Shown: positions 1 to 8,097 of the stretch, piece by piece
Numbering within the stretch: position 1 is the first letter of the stretch
How the letters are laid out: each line of letters opens with the position of its first letter
NCBI RefSeq assembly: GCF_009811555.1
Contig: NZ_BLIN01000005.1
Coordinates: 1,683,501-1,747,500, forward strand
DNA from: Streptomyces caniferus
Lineage (GTDB): Bacteria; Actinomycetota; Actinomycetes; Streptomycetales; Streptomycetaceae
Direction: 5' to 3'
DNA length: 64,000 nt
Made by a program: the position numbers and the translations under genes
Notes under the pieces: model-generated
What the model was told of the DNA's origin: nothing
What the model saw: the letters and a program-made list of their open reading frames with translations, nothing else
The model's database searches: none

Positions 1-221
1 GCCTCGTGCGCGGCCTGGTAGAGGACGATCGAGGCGGCGGGATCGAGCACCCCCGAGGTCCCCACCTCCTGCGCGACGGACGCGCGCCGGAGCAGCTGGG
101 CGTCGAGCGCCGCCCTGGCCGCGTCGATACGGGCGTGCAGGCGGTCGAGACGGCCGGCCGTCCAGCTCAGATAAATACCGATGAGGACGATCGCGACGGC
201 GATCCAGATGAACGTGGTCAC
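1..221 (-). CDS. N-terminus of a small membrane-anchored protein (partial)
   Basis: Reading leftward from a GTG at 219-221, the frame stays open to the window edge for 73 codons. It begins with one hydrophobic helix (about residues 3-20, FIWIAVAIVLIGIYLSW), followed by a helical Arg/Ala-rich cytoplasmic stretch. Such an N-anchor plus coiled segment is common in uncharacterised actinobacterial proteins. It follows pimA in the same direction, as does Rv2609c in Mycobacterium tuberculosis, but I cannot tell from this fragment whether it is the same family. No clear ribosome binding site precedes the GTG. Function unknown. Confidence 0.7.
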   Translation of the reverse strand, partial: MTTFIWIAVAIVLIGIYLSWTAGRLDRLHARIDAARAALDAQLLRRASVAQEVGTSGVLDPAASIVLYQAAHE

Positions 222-249
222 GGCCGGTCACGATACGCGGTGCGCTGCG

Positions 250-602
250 CTTGGCTTTCTTCCCACGTTTTTGGCTTTCCCGCCGTGGTGGTTTGTCGCC
301 GTCTATCGCCCGCTGCGCGGTGCGCCCGTCGTTGCCCTTTCGCTGCGCTTTGCCTCGGCTCGTTTTTGGCTTTCTCGCCGTTGCGCCTGCGGCGGGCCCG
401 TCCGCTGCGCTTTGCCCGTCCCGACGTGGGGGTTTGTCGCCGTTGCGCCTGCGGCGGGCGGGGCCGCTGCGCGGGGCTGTCGGGGTGCGGTGACGGGCCT
501 GCGCGGGTGGGGGTGTCCGGACTGCTTCGCTTTACGTCCGGACACCCCCACCCGCTCCGACCCGCCCCCTCCCGTGGGTGGGAGGGAAAAACGGTGGTGG
601 GA
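250..602 (+). repeat. Left arm of a large intergenic inverted repeat
   Basis: This arm is, with gaps, the reverse complement of 698-967. Matching blocks include the segment around 302-330 (cgcccgctgcgcggtgcgcc) against 898-920, and the run 462-500 against 795-835. It is longer than its partner because it contains a 23-nt direct duplication (375-397 and 437-459). No plausible gene lies inside: open frames exist on all strands but have repetitive, low-complexity translations. The whole 222-968 gap between pimA and the next gene is made of this repeat plus a spacer at 603-697. Confidence 0.8.
503..555. other. Hairpin A, perfect 19-bp stem with conserved 15-nt loop
   Basis: Positions 503-521 pair perfectly with 537-555; the loop 522-536 reads CTGCTTCGCTTTACG. 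The same loop in the opposite orientation caps hairpin B at 745-793, on a different stem. No T tract follows, so a simple Rho-independent terminator is not the obvious explanation, although it lies downstream of pimA. Confidence 0.85.
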
Positions 603-697
603 GTGCACGCAGGTGGTCCGGTGCACCTCGTGATCACACAGAAACAAGTCCCCCCGGTACGACCGGCAAGGGCCAGAACGGCCACAGCGACGGCCCG

Positions 698-967
698 CCC
701 CCACCAGCCTTCACCTCTCCACACACGGGAGGGGACGGGCCGGAGGGGCAGGGGTGTGGGACGTAAAGCGAAGCAGTCCCACACCCCTGCCCCGCAGGCC
801 CGTCACCGCACCCACAGCCCCGCGCAGCGGACCCCGGCCCGCCGCCAGGCGCCACGGCGAGAAACCACCACGGCGGGACAGGCAAAGCGCAGCGGACGGG
901 CGCACCGCGCAGCGGGCGACAAACGGCGAGCAACACCCACGGCGCGAGAGACAAAAACGTGGGAAGC
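698..967 (-). repeat. Right arm of the large intergenic inverted repeat
   Basis: Inverted, diverged copy of 250-602. It runs to within a few bases of the pimA stop codon at 969-971. The outermost homology is the segment around 940-967 (containing acaaaaacgtggga) against cccacgttttt near 262-272. The 95-bp spacer between the arms shows no feature I recognise. Arms of this size could fold into one very long hairpin in an RNA spanning pimA and the downstream gene. Confidence 0.8.
745..793. other. Hairpin B, perfect 17-bp stem with the same loop inverted
   Basis: Positions 745-761 pair perfectly with 777-793; loop 762-776 is CGTAAAGCGAAGCAG, the exact reverse complement of the loop of hairpin A. 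The stems differ (ggggcaggggtgtggga here, gcgggtgggggtgtccgga in A), yet each remains perfectly self-complementary, a covariation-like pattern that suggests the structure itself is maintained. Confidence 0.85.
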
Positions 968-968
968 C

Positions 969-2129
969 TCAATCCTTGGCCAGGCGGCGCCGCCCCCGCA
1001 GCCCCACCCTCTCGTCGGTGGCCACGGAGGCCGCCCCGGTGGTGACCGTCTCGTAGACGGCGAGGATGTCGGCCCCGACGGTCGACCAGTCGAAGCGGCG
1101 TACGTGGCGGGTGCCACGTTCGCGCAGTTCGGCGAGGCGTGCGGGATCCCCGAGCAGTCGTACCGCCGCAGCGGCGAGCGCCTCGGCGTCCTCGTTGGCG
1201 AAGAGTTCGCCGGCCTCGCCCTGGTCCAGGACCTGGGCGAAGGCGTCGAGGTCACTGGCCAGTACGGGGGCCCCGGCCGACATCGCCTCGACGAGGATGA
1301 TGCCGAAGGACTCGCCGCCCGTGTTGGGTGCGACGTAGACGTCGACGCTGCGCAGCAGCCGGGCCTTGTCCTCGTCGCTGACCATGCCGAGGAACTCGAC
1401 CCGGGAGCGCATCTCGGCGGGCAGCGCCGCGACCGCCTCCTCCTCGTCACCGCGGCCGGCGACGAGGAGCCGGGCGTCCGGCACCGCGGCCAGGATCGCG
1501 GGCAGTGCCCTCATCAGGACCGGCAAGCCCTTGCGCGGTTCGTCGATCCGGCCGATGAAGCCGATCGTCCTGCCCTGCCACTCGGCCTTCGGTTCGGCCG
1601 AGCCGAAGAAGTCGACGTCCACGCCGTTGGGGATGACCACCGCGTCGCCGCCGAGGTGTTCGACGAGCGTCCGGCGGGCGTATTCGCTCACCGCGATGCG
1701 GGCGCTGATCTTCTCCAGCGCGGGCTGCAGGATCGGATACGCGGCGATCATCGCCCGCGACCGCGGGTTGGAGGTGTGGAAGGTCGCCACGATCGGGCCC
1801 TGGGCCGCCCAGCAGGCGAGCAGGCCGAGCGAGGGCGAGGCCGGTTCGTGGATGTGGATGACGTCGAAGGCGCCGTGCTGGAGCCAGCGGCGCACCCGGG
1901 CCGCGGAGAGCAGGCCGAAGTTGAGCCGGGCGACCGAGCCGTTGTACGGGACGGGGACGGCGCGGCCTGCGGAGACGACGTACGGCGGCAGGGGTGTCTC
2001 GTCGTCGGCGGGGGCGAGGACGGAGACCTCGTGGCCGAGGCGGATCAGGTGGTCGGCCAGGTCGCGGATGTGGAACTGCACGCCGCCGGGGACGTCCCAG
2101 GCGTACGGGCAGACGATGCCGATCTTCAC
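969..2129 (-). CDS. pimA: Phosphatidylinositol alpha-mannosyltransferase PimA
   Basis: GT-B glycosyltransferase (386 aa) that transfers mannose from GDP-mannose to the inositol of phosphatidylinositol, the first step of phosphatidylinositol mannoside synthesis on the inner face of the membrane. The N-terminus MKIGIVCPYAWDVPGGVQFH carries the family PGG glycine loop; the C-terminal half has the retaining GT4 signature ESFGIILVEAMSAG (E-x7-E, about residues 272-285). The GTG start overlaps the stop of the upstream acyltransferase gene by 4 nt (GTGA), so translation is probably coupled. The order pgsA-acyltransferase-pimA is the same as in mycobacteria, which supports the assignment. Confidence 0.93.
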   Translation of the reverse strand: MKIGIVCPYAWDVPGGVQFHIRDLADHLIRLGHEVSVLAPADDETPLPPYVVSAGRAVPVPYNGSVARLNFGLLSAARVRRWLQHGAFDVIHIHEPASPSLGLLACWAAQGPIVATFHTSNPRSRAMIAAYPILQPALEKISARIAVSEYARRTLVEHLGGDAVVIPNGVDVDFFGSAEPKAEWQGRTIGFIGRIDEPRKGLPVLMRALPAILAAVPDARLLVAGRGDEEEAVAALPAEMRSRVEFLGMVSDEDKARLLRSVDVYVAPNTGGESFGIILVEAMSAGAPVLASDLDAFAQVLDQGEAGELFANEDAEALAAAAVRLLGDPARLAELRERGTRHVRRFDWSTVGADILAVYETVTTGAASVATDERVGLRGRRRLAKD

Positions 2130-3100
2130 GCCGTCTCCGTTCCGGGCGCCTCGGGATCGCCCGGTGCGCCGGACTCCTCGCGCGGCTCCAGGTCGGCGAG
2201 CCAGAGTCGCTGCAGCATGTGCCAGTCCTCGGGGTGGTCGGCGATGCCGGAGGCGAAGGCGTCGGCGAGCGCCTGGGTCATCTGGGCGGCCTTCTCGGCG
2301 CGGGTGCCGGTCTCCGGGGCCTCGATCTCCGGGTGGACCCGGCCGCGCATGACGGCGCTGTCGTCGTACCAGAGCGTGACGGGCAGCAGCATGGCACCGG
2401 TCTGGAGGGCGAGCACCGCGGGGCCGGCCGGCATCTTCGTCGCCTCCCCGAAGAACTTGACCTCTATCCCGGAGGCGGACAGATCACGGTCGGCGACCAG
2501 GCAGACCAGGCCGCCGGCCCGCAGCCGCCGGGCGAGGGTGCCGAAGGCGGAGCCGCCGGTGTGCGGCAGCACCTCCATGCCCAGACCCTCACGGTAGGCG
2601 ACGAAGCGGTCGTAGAGGGATTCCGGCTTGAGGCGCTGGGCGACGGTGGTGAAGGGGACACCGAGTTTGGTGGTGACCCACGCACCGGCGAGGTCGTAGT
2701 TGCCCATGTGCGGCAGCGCGAGGATGAGGCCGCGGTCGCTCTTGAGCCCGTCCTCCAGGTAGTGCACGTCCTCGGGAGTGAAGCCGTTCCTTATCCGCTC
2801 CTTGCTCCAGGCCGGCAGCCGGAAGGACTCCATCCAGTAGCGCATGTACGAGCGCATCCCGGCCCGGGAGAGCTCGGTGAGCCGCTGCGGCGTGGCGTCC
2901 GGGACGACCCGGGCGAGGTTCGCCTCCAGCCGCAGGACGCCCTTGCCGCGGCGCTTCCAGACCGTGTCGGCGATCCGGCGGCCGAGGCCCGTGGCCACGC
3001 CCTCGGGCAGCTTCTTGACGGTGCTCCAGCCCAGCGCGTAGAGCGCGTCCGCCAGTTTGTCGGTGTCGAACCGCGGCCGGCGGGTCCTCAGTGGACTCAT
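2126..3100 (-). CDS. PIM/lauroyl-type acyltransferase (PatA-like)
   Basis: A 324-aa lysophospholipid acyltransferase-superfamily protein of the LpxL/HtrB type. The HX4D catalytic motif is visible as HMGNYD near residue 132 (ALPHMGNYDLAGAW). By position between pgsA and pimA it is the equivalent of mycobacterial PatA (Rv2611c), which acylates the mannose of PIM1/PIM2; the substrate here is inferred from context. I chose the ATG at 3098-3100 because it overlaps the pgsA stop (ATGA) and the family-like sequence begins there; the open frame continues upstream through pgsA in a wrong frame. Membrane-associated, cytoplasmic face. Confidence 0.9.
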   Translation of the reverse strand: MSPLRTRRPRFDTDKLADALYALGWSTVKKLPEGVATGLGRRIADTVWKRRGKGVLRLEANLARVVPDATPQRLTELSRAGMRSYMRYWMESFRLPAWSKERIRNGFTPEDVHYLEDGLKSDRGLILALPHMGNYDLAGAWVTTKLGVPFTTVAQRLKPESLYDRFVAYREGLGMEVLPHTGGSAFGTLARRLRAGGLVCLVADRDLSASGIEVKFFGEATKMPAGPAVLALQTGAMLLPVTLWYDDSAVMRGRVHPEIEAPETGTRAEKAAQMTQALADAFASGIADHPEDWHMLQRLWLADLEPREESGAPGDPEAPGTETA

Positions 3101-3753
3101 GCGCCTGTTCCCCCTTGTGCCATGGCGTCGGCCTCGGCCGACTCCCGTCGTACGGTCACCACACGCTGTCCGAGGGTGACGGCGCTGCCGATGCCGACGA
3201 TCCACAGGGCGATCGGCAGCAGGACCTCGACGCCGGGCACCCCGAAGGCGTGCAGACCCGACAGCCCGCAGGCGACCAGCGTGATGACCAGCCGCTCGGC
3301 GCGCTCGACCAGGCCGTTGACGTTCACCGGCAGCCCGATGGCCTCGCCGCGCGCCTTGGTGTACGAGACCACCTGGCCGCTGGCGAGGCAGAAGATCGCC
3401 ATCGCGCAGAGCATCAGGCTGTCGCCGCGCCCCGCGTACCACAGGGCGAGCCCCCCGAAGATCGCCGAGTCGGCGACCCGGTCGAGGGTGGAGTCGAGAA
3501 AGGCCCCCCAGCGGCTGGAGCGTCCCAGCTGCCGTGCCATGTTGCCGTCGACCAGGTCGGAGAAGACGAACAGGGTGATGACGACCGTGCCCCAGAAGAA
3601 TTCGCCCAGTGGGTAGAAGGCCAGGGCGCCGGCCACCACGCCTCCGGTTCCGACGAGGGTGACCGCGTCCGGGCTGACGCCGATACGGATGAGCAGGGCG
3701 GCGAACGGCGTGAGAACACGCGTGAAGAAAGCACGCGCGTACTTGTTCAGCAT
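3097..3753 (-). CDS. pgsA: Phosphatidylinositol phosphate synthase (CDP-alcohol phosphatidyltransferase)
   Basis: A 218-aa integral membrane enzyme of the CDP-alcohol phosphotransferase family. The full signature D-x2-D-G-x2-A-R-x8-G-x3-D-x3-D is present (DLVDGNMARQ... G...D...D, about residues 65-90). With acyltransferase and pimA directly downstream, the alcohol is most likely inositol 1-phosphate, making this the PI-phosphate synthase (mycobacterial PgsA1) rather than PG-phosphate synthase. The ATG at 3751-3753 is preceded by GGGAAGG; longer starts give an Arg/Pro-rich non-family extension. First gene of the three-gene PIM operon; the 276-bp gap to the divergent EF-G-like gene must hold both promoters. 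Confidence 0.9.
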   Translation of the reverse strand: MLNKYARAFFTRVLTPFAALLIRIGVSPDAVTLVGTGGVVAGALAFYPLGEFFWGTVVITLFVFSDLVDGNMARQLGRSSRWGAFLDSTLDRVADSAIFGGLALWYAGRGDSLMLCAMAIFCLASGQVVSYTKARGEAIGLPVNVNGLVERAERLVITLVACGLSGLHAFGVPGVEVLLPIALWIVGIGSAVTLGQRVVTVRRESAEADAMAQGGTGA

Positions 3754-4029
3754 GGCCTTCCCGGAGGTCGATACGGGCCGCGAGGTCAAGGGGCCACCGG
3801 CTGGCCCATCGTAGCCAGGAGCTCTTGGGCCACCGCGAACGCATCGCGGCGCAGGGCGCATCCCGCGGCTCGGGGACGCCGCCGCGCGCCCGTGCACGCC
3901 TCCGCGGGCCCCCTCGTGGGGCGCTCCGGGACCCTTGGGAGGACCGGCTCCCTGTGCCATGTATGGACGCATCATGACCTCGGTGGAAAGCTCGAATCAC
4001 CGCAAAGTGTCGACCTGGAGGCGAGACAC

Positions 4030-6228
4030 ATGAGCGAGAAATCGAGTACACACCCGGGAGCCGCCGGCAGGGCATCAACGGCCGGCCAGCCCACGGCCCT
4101 GCGGAATGTGGTGCTGGTCGGCCACTCCGGATCGGGAAAGACCACCCTGGTCGAGGCCCTCGCGCTGGCATCCGGCGCGGTCAACCGGGCGGGCCGGGTC
4201 GAGGACGGCGGGTGCCTGTCCGATTACGACGAGATCGAGCACCGCCAGCAACGCTCCGTACAGCTCTCCCTGGTCCCGGTGGACTGGGGCGGAGTCAAGA
4301 TCAATATCTTGGACACCCCCGGATACGCCGATTTCGTCGGGGAACTCAGGGCCGGTCTGCGCGCGGCGGACGCGGCCCTTTTCGTTGTCTCGGCAGCCGA
4401 CGGCGTGGCCGGCGCGACCCGGATGGTCTGGGACGAGTGCGCGGCCGTCGGCATGCCGCGCGCGCTGGTCGTCACACACCTGGAAGCGTCCCGCGCCGAC
4501 TTCGACGAGATGACCGAGCTGTGCCGGACGTCGTTCGGCGGCGAGGACCCGGACGCCGTCGTCCCCCTCTACCTCCCGCTGTACGGGACACCGGGCGCCG
4601 ACGGCCACTCCCCCGTACACGGCCTGATCGGCCTGCTCACCCAACGGGTCTTCGACTATTCGTCCGGTGAGCGCACCGAACGCGCGCCGACCGAGGAGGA
4701 GCTGCCGCAGATCGAGGCGGCCCGCGCCCGCCTCATCGAGGCCGTCATCGCCGAGAGCGAGGACGAGTCCTTGATGGACCGCTACCTCGGCGGCGAGGAG
4801 ATCGACGTCAAGACCCTCATCGGGGATCTGGAGACGGCGGTCGCCCGGGGCACCTTCCACCCCGTGCTGGCCGCGGCCCCGGCTGCCGAGGGCTCCAAGC
4901 AGGGGTTGGGCACCGTGGAGCTGCTGGAGCTGATCAGCGGCGGCTTCCCGACCCCCGCGGAGCGCGAGGCACCGGCCGTGACCAGCCCGGACGGCGCCCC
5001 GCGCCCGGCGCTGAGCTGTGACCCCGACGGCCCGCTCGCGGCCGAGGTGGTCAAGACCTCCTCCGACCCGTACGTCGGCCGGATCTCCCTCGTCCGCGTC
5101 TTCTCCGGCACCCTGCGCCCGGACGAGACGGTGCATGTCTCCGGCCACGGTCTGGAGGACCGGGGGCACGAGGACCATGACGTCGACGAGCGCGTCGGCG
5201 CACTGTCCACCCCGTTCGGCAAGCAGCAGCGCCCGCTGTCCAAGGCCGTCGCGGGCGATCTGGCCTGTGTGGCGAAGCTGACCCGCGCCGAGACCGGCGA
5301 CACCCTGTCCGGCAAGGACGACCCGCTGCTGATGGAGCCCTGGACGATGCCCGACCCGCTGCTGCCGGTCGCCATCCAGGCGCACAGCAAGGCCGACGAG
5401 GACAAGCTGTCGCAGGGCCTGGCCCGCCTGGTCGCGGAGGATCCGACGATGCGTCTGGAACACAACCAGGCCACCCATCAGGTGGTCCTGTGGTGCCTGG
5501 GCGAGGCGCATGTCGATGTCGCGCTGGAGCGGCTGCGGACCCGCTACGGCGTCCAGGTGGACACGGTCGCGCACCAGGTGTCGCTGCGGGAGACCTTCGG
5601 CGCCCCCGCCGCGGGCCGCGGACGCCATGTGAAGCAGTCCGGCGGCCACGGCCAGTTCGCGATCTGCGAGATCGAGGTCGAGCCGCTGCCCGGCGGCTCC
5701 GGCATCGAGTTCGTGGACAAGGTCGTGGGCGGCGCGGTGCCCCGGCAGTTCATCCCGTCCGTGGAGAAGGGCGTGCGCGCCCAGGCCGAGCGCGGGGTCG
5801 CCGCCGGGCATCCGCTCGTCGACATCCGCGTCACGCTGCGCGACGGCAAGGCGCACTCGGTCGACTCCTCGGACGCCGCGTTCCAGACGGCCGGCGCGCT
5901 GGCGCTGCGCGAGGCGGCCGGCGAGGTCCGGATCGAACTGCTCGAACCGGTGTCCGAGGTGAGCGTGATGGTTCCGGACGATTTCGTCGGCCAGGTGATG
6001 AGCGATCTGTCGGGGCGCCGTGGCCGGGTCGTGGGCACGGAGCAGTCAGGGGCGGGGCGCACCGTGGTGCGTGCCGAGGTGCCCGAGGTCGAGATCGACC
6101 GGTACGCCGTCGATCTGCGCTCCCTCTCGCACGGCACCGGCCGGTTCTCCCGCGTTCACCTGCGGCATGAGCCGATGCCACCGCAGCTCGCCGACAAGTG
6201 GCGGGAACAGGCCGAGAACGGCGCATAG
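4030..6228 (+). CDS. Elongation factor G-like GTPase (EF-G2 type)
   Basis: A 732-aa translational GTPase with the EF-G domain order: G domain (1 to about 280), domain II, and domains III-V ending in a typical EF-G C-terminus. G1 is GHSGSGKTT (31-39) instead of AHIDAGKTT, and G3 is DTPG (95-98). The guanine-specificity motif NKxD is replaced by THLE (149-152). It is therefore the divergent actinobacterial paralogue, not the housekeeping fusA, which normally sits next to rpsL/rpsG. Start ATG at 4030 follows CTGGAGGCGAG; the open frame upstream is non-coding. Possible roles are ribosome recycling or a ribosome-protection-like activity; nothing here decides between them. Confidence 0.88.
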   Translation: MSEKSSTHPGAAGRASTAGQPTALRNVVLVGHSGSGKTTLVEALALASGAVNRAGRVEDGGCLSDYDEIEHRQQRSVQLSLVPVDWGGVKINILDTPGYADFVGELRAGLRAADAALFVVSAADGVAGATRMVWDECAAVGMPRALVVTHLEASRADFDEMTELCRTSFGGEDPDAVVPLYLPLYGTPGADGHSPVHGLIGLLTQRVFDYSSGERTERAPTEEELPQIEAARARLIEAVIAESEDESLMDRYLGGEEIDVKTLIGDLETAVARGTFHPVLAAAPAAEGSKQGLGTVELLELISGGFPTPAEREAPAVTSPDGAPRPALSCDPDGPLAAEVVKTSSDPYVGRISLVRVFSGTLRPDETVHVSGHGLEDRGHEDHDVDERVGALSTPFGKQQRPLSKAVAGDLACVAKLTRAETGDTLSGKDDPLLMEPWTMPDPLLPVAIQAHSKADEDKLSQGLARLVAEDPTMRLEHNQATHQVVLWCLGEAHVDVALERLRTRYGVQVDTVAHQVSLRETFGAPAAGRGRHVKQSGGHGQFAICEIEVEPLPGGSGIEFVDKVVGGAVPRQFIPSVEKGVRAQAERGVAAGHPLVDIRVTLRDGKAHSVDSSDAAFQTAGALALREAAGEVRIELLEPVSEVSVMVPDDFVGQVMSDLSGRRGRVVGTEQSGAGRTVVRAEVPEVEIDRYAVDLRSLSHGTGRFSRVHLRHEPMPPQLADKWREQAENGA

Positions 6229-6438
6229 TTAACGGCGGATCAGCCGTGGGGGCGACCGCTGTCCGGCTCAACTCCCCTGAGCCGGACGGCGGCTGTACGC
6301 TGAGCATCTGCCGCACAGCCGGGGGTCCGACGGCAGGACATGAGGTCACGGGCTCGAACACCGGCTCTTTGCAGGTGTGCCGTCGGCGGAAGTCGGGAAG
6401 AGCCGCATCATCGGATGCGAGCGGTGTGGGGGGCGGTA

Positions 6439-8094
6439 GTGGCAGACGGCTTCGACTTCAGTCCTGGGGCGCAGGTCCCGCTGTCGGGGAGTGCCGGACA
6501 GACGGCGGCGACCCAGGCGCTGGCCTCGGCCGCCTACCGGGACAGCCCGCTCGCCGACATCTCCAAGGCCGACTCGGAGTCCGGCAAGTCCGAGATCAAG
6601 AAGCCGAAGCTGTCGCTGTTCGCGCCCAACCTCGGCGAGGCGTTCTCGCGCGCCGTACAGGTGCGGATGCTGGGCGGTGGCCGCGCCGCGCTGATCCAGT
6701 CCTTCGGCACCGAGCCGCAGACCATCGTCGAGCACTGCCTGTCCGCCACCCGCGTCCGCAAGCAGCGGGACGCCAAGCTGACGGTGCTGATGGTGCTGTT
6801 CGGGGTGGTGTTCCTGCCCGGGGTGCTGCTGTGGCTGGGCGTCTTCCAGTTGCGCAAGATGCTCTCCAAGGACGGTGCGGGCAAGGGCCTGTCCCTGATC
6901 GGTGGGCTGCTGCTGACGGTGCTGGGCATCCTCACCGTGTTCTTCATGATCAAGCTGCCGTTCAACGGCTTCTGGCCGATGTACGCCCGCGCCATGGTCG
7001 TCGCCCCGATGATCGGCTGGTGGCTGGCCAAGCAGATCTGCGAGAAGACCGCGGTGGCCATGCGGGAGTCCTGGAAGGGACTGCTGGAGGGCGGCGGAGT
7101 GGCCGCGAAGATCCCCGAGGCGGTGCCCCAGGACCCGAACCAGATCGCCGCCGAGACCCTCCGGCAGAACCTCGTCAAGATCTCCGCCGAGCAGAGCAGC
7201 AACGTCGTCTTCTACGCCGGTCCCAAGGGCATACTCGGCATGGGTACGCGCTGGGGCAGTTGGCAGCTCGCGGAGGAGCTCACGCCGGCGCACGACGGCA
7301 GCGAGATCCACCCGTTCCGCAGCTGGGACGTCATCCGGGCGATCCACGACAAGCTGCGGCTGCTGGAGCGCAGTCCGCTGCACACCGGCGGCTTCCCTTC
7401 GCCGTCCGTACGCCACTGGATCGTCTCGCCGGTCGGCGAGAAGGCCGCCGCCGTCACCCGCCCCGAGGGCACCCATGTGGAGGCGTACCAGATCCGTGGG
7501 CACGAGATAGAGCGGATCTGCAACGAGCAGCAGTTCGGCAGCGGCAACCGCCACTACCTCGGCGTGCAGTTCGTCCTGTGGGACGGCCAGTTGGTGATCA
7601 CCCTGATGATCACCGTCACGGTGCTGCACGAGACCCTGCGCATCGAGGTGACCGGTCACGCCCTCGGCCCGGTCAACGGCCTGTTCACGACCAAGCCCGA
7701 GCCCAAGACCAAGGACGTCGCCAAGGTCATCAAGTTCTGGGAGACCCGGACCCAGCACCTCCCGCTCATCGAGCCGCAGGAGGTGGTCCGGCTCGCGGCG
7801 CGCGCCCCGCTGACGTGGTTCCCGCCGGTCCTGGACTTCCTCGGCGGCAAGCTGACCCTCCCCGAGCCGTTCGGCCTGCGGCACGTCTGGGCCGACAAGC
7901 CCTGGCGCCACCGCTTCATGGCCGATGACGCGCTGCGCGCCGCGACCCCGGTGCTGCGCACCGTCCACGCCGCCGCGATGAGTGTCCTCAAGGAGAACGG
8001 CGTGGACACCGAGCGCTTCACCAACCGCTCCCTGGTGCTCAGCGGCATGATCCAGGGCGTGGAACCGCAGAAGGCGGACGAGTACAACGCCTGA
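6439..8094 (+). CDS. Conserved multi-pass membrane protein of unknown function
   Basis: A 551-aa protein with about 130 soluble residues, then clear membrane segments (LTVLMVLFGVVFLPGVLLWL and LIGGLLLTVLGILTVFFMI, plus a third around MYARAMVVAPMIGWWL). A long soluble middle follows, with another hydrophobic stretch near HYLGVQFVLWDGQLVITLMI. I do not recognise a catalytic motif. I prefer the GTG at 6439 because a GGGGGG-rich ribosome binding site ends six bases before it; an in-frame ATG at 6415 is possible. It lies downstream of the EF-G-like gene on the same strand, with a 210-bp gap, and converges on the lipoprotein gene 3 bp beyond. Confidence 0.8.
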   Translation: MADGFDFSPGAQVPLSGSAGQTAATQALASAAYRDSPLADISKADSESGKSEIKKPKLSLFAPNLGEAFSRAVQVRMLGGGRAALIQSFGTEPQTIVEHCLSATRVRKQRDAKLTVLMVLFGVVFLPGVLLWLGVFQLRKMLSKDGAGKGLSLIGGLLLTVLGILTVFFMIKLPFNGFWPMYARAMVVAPMIGWWLAKQICEKTAVAMRESWKGLLEGGGVAAKIPEAVPQDPNQIAAETLRQNLVKISAEQSSNVVFYAGPKGILGMGTRWGSWQLAEELTPAHDGSEIHPFRSWDVIRAIHDKLRLLERSPLHTGGFPSPSVRHWIVSPVGEKAAAVTRPEGTHVEAYQIRGHEIERICNEQQFGSGNRHYLGVQFVLWDGQLVITLMITVTVLHETLRIEVTGHALGPVNGLFTTKPEPKTKDVAKVIKFWETRTQHLPLIEPQEVVRLAARAPLTWFPPVLDFLGGKLTLPEPFGLRHVWADKPWRHRFMADDALRAATPVLRTVHAAAMSVLKENGVDTERFTNRSLVLSGMIQGVEPQKADEYNA

Positions 8095-8097
8095 GGG

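Noticed and set aside
222..968. Small genes inside the pimA-downstream inverted repeat
   Set aside because: Frames there are repetitive and mirror each other in the two arms; no plausible start signals.
3091..4029. N-terminal extension of the EF-G-like frame
   Set aside because: It overlaps pgsA antisense and has no EF-G similarity; a good ribosome binding site precedes ATG 4030.
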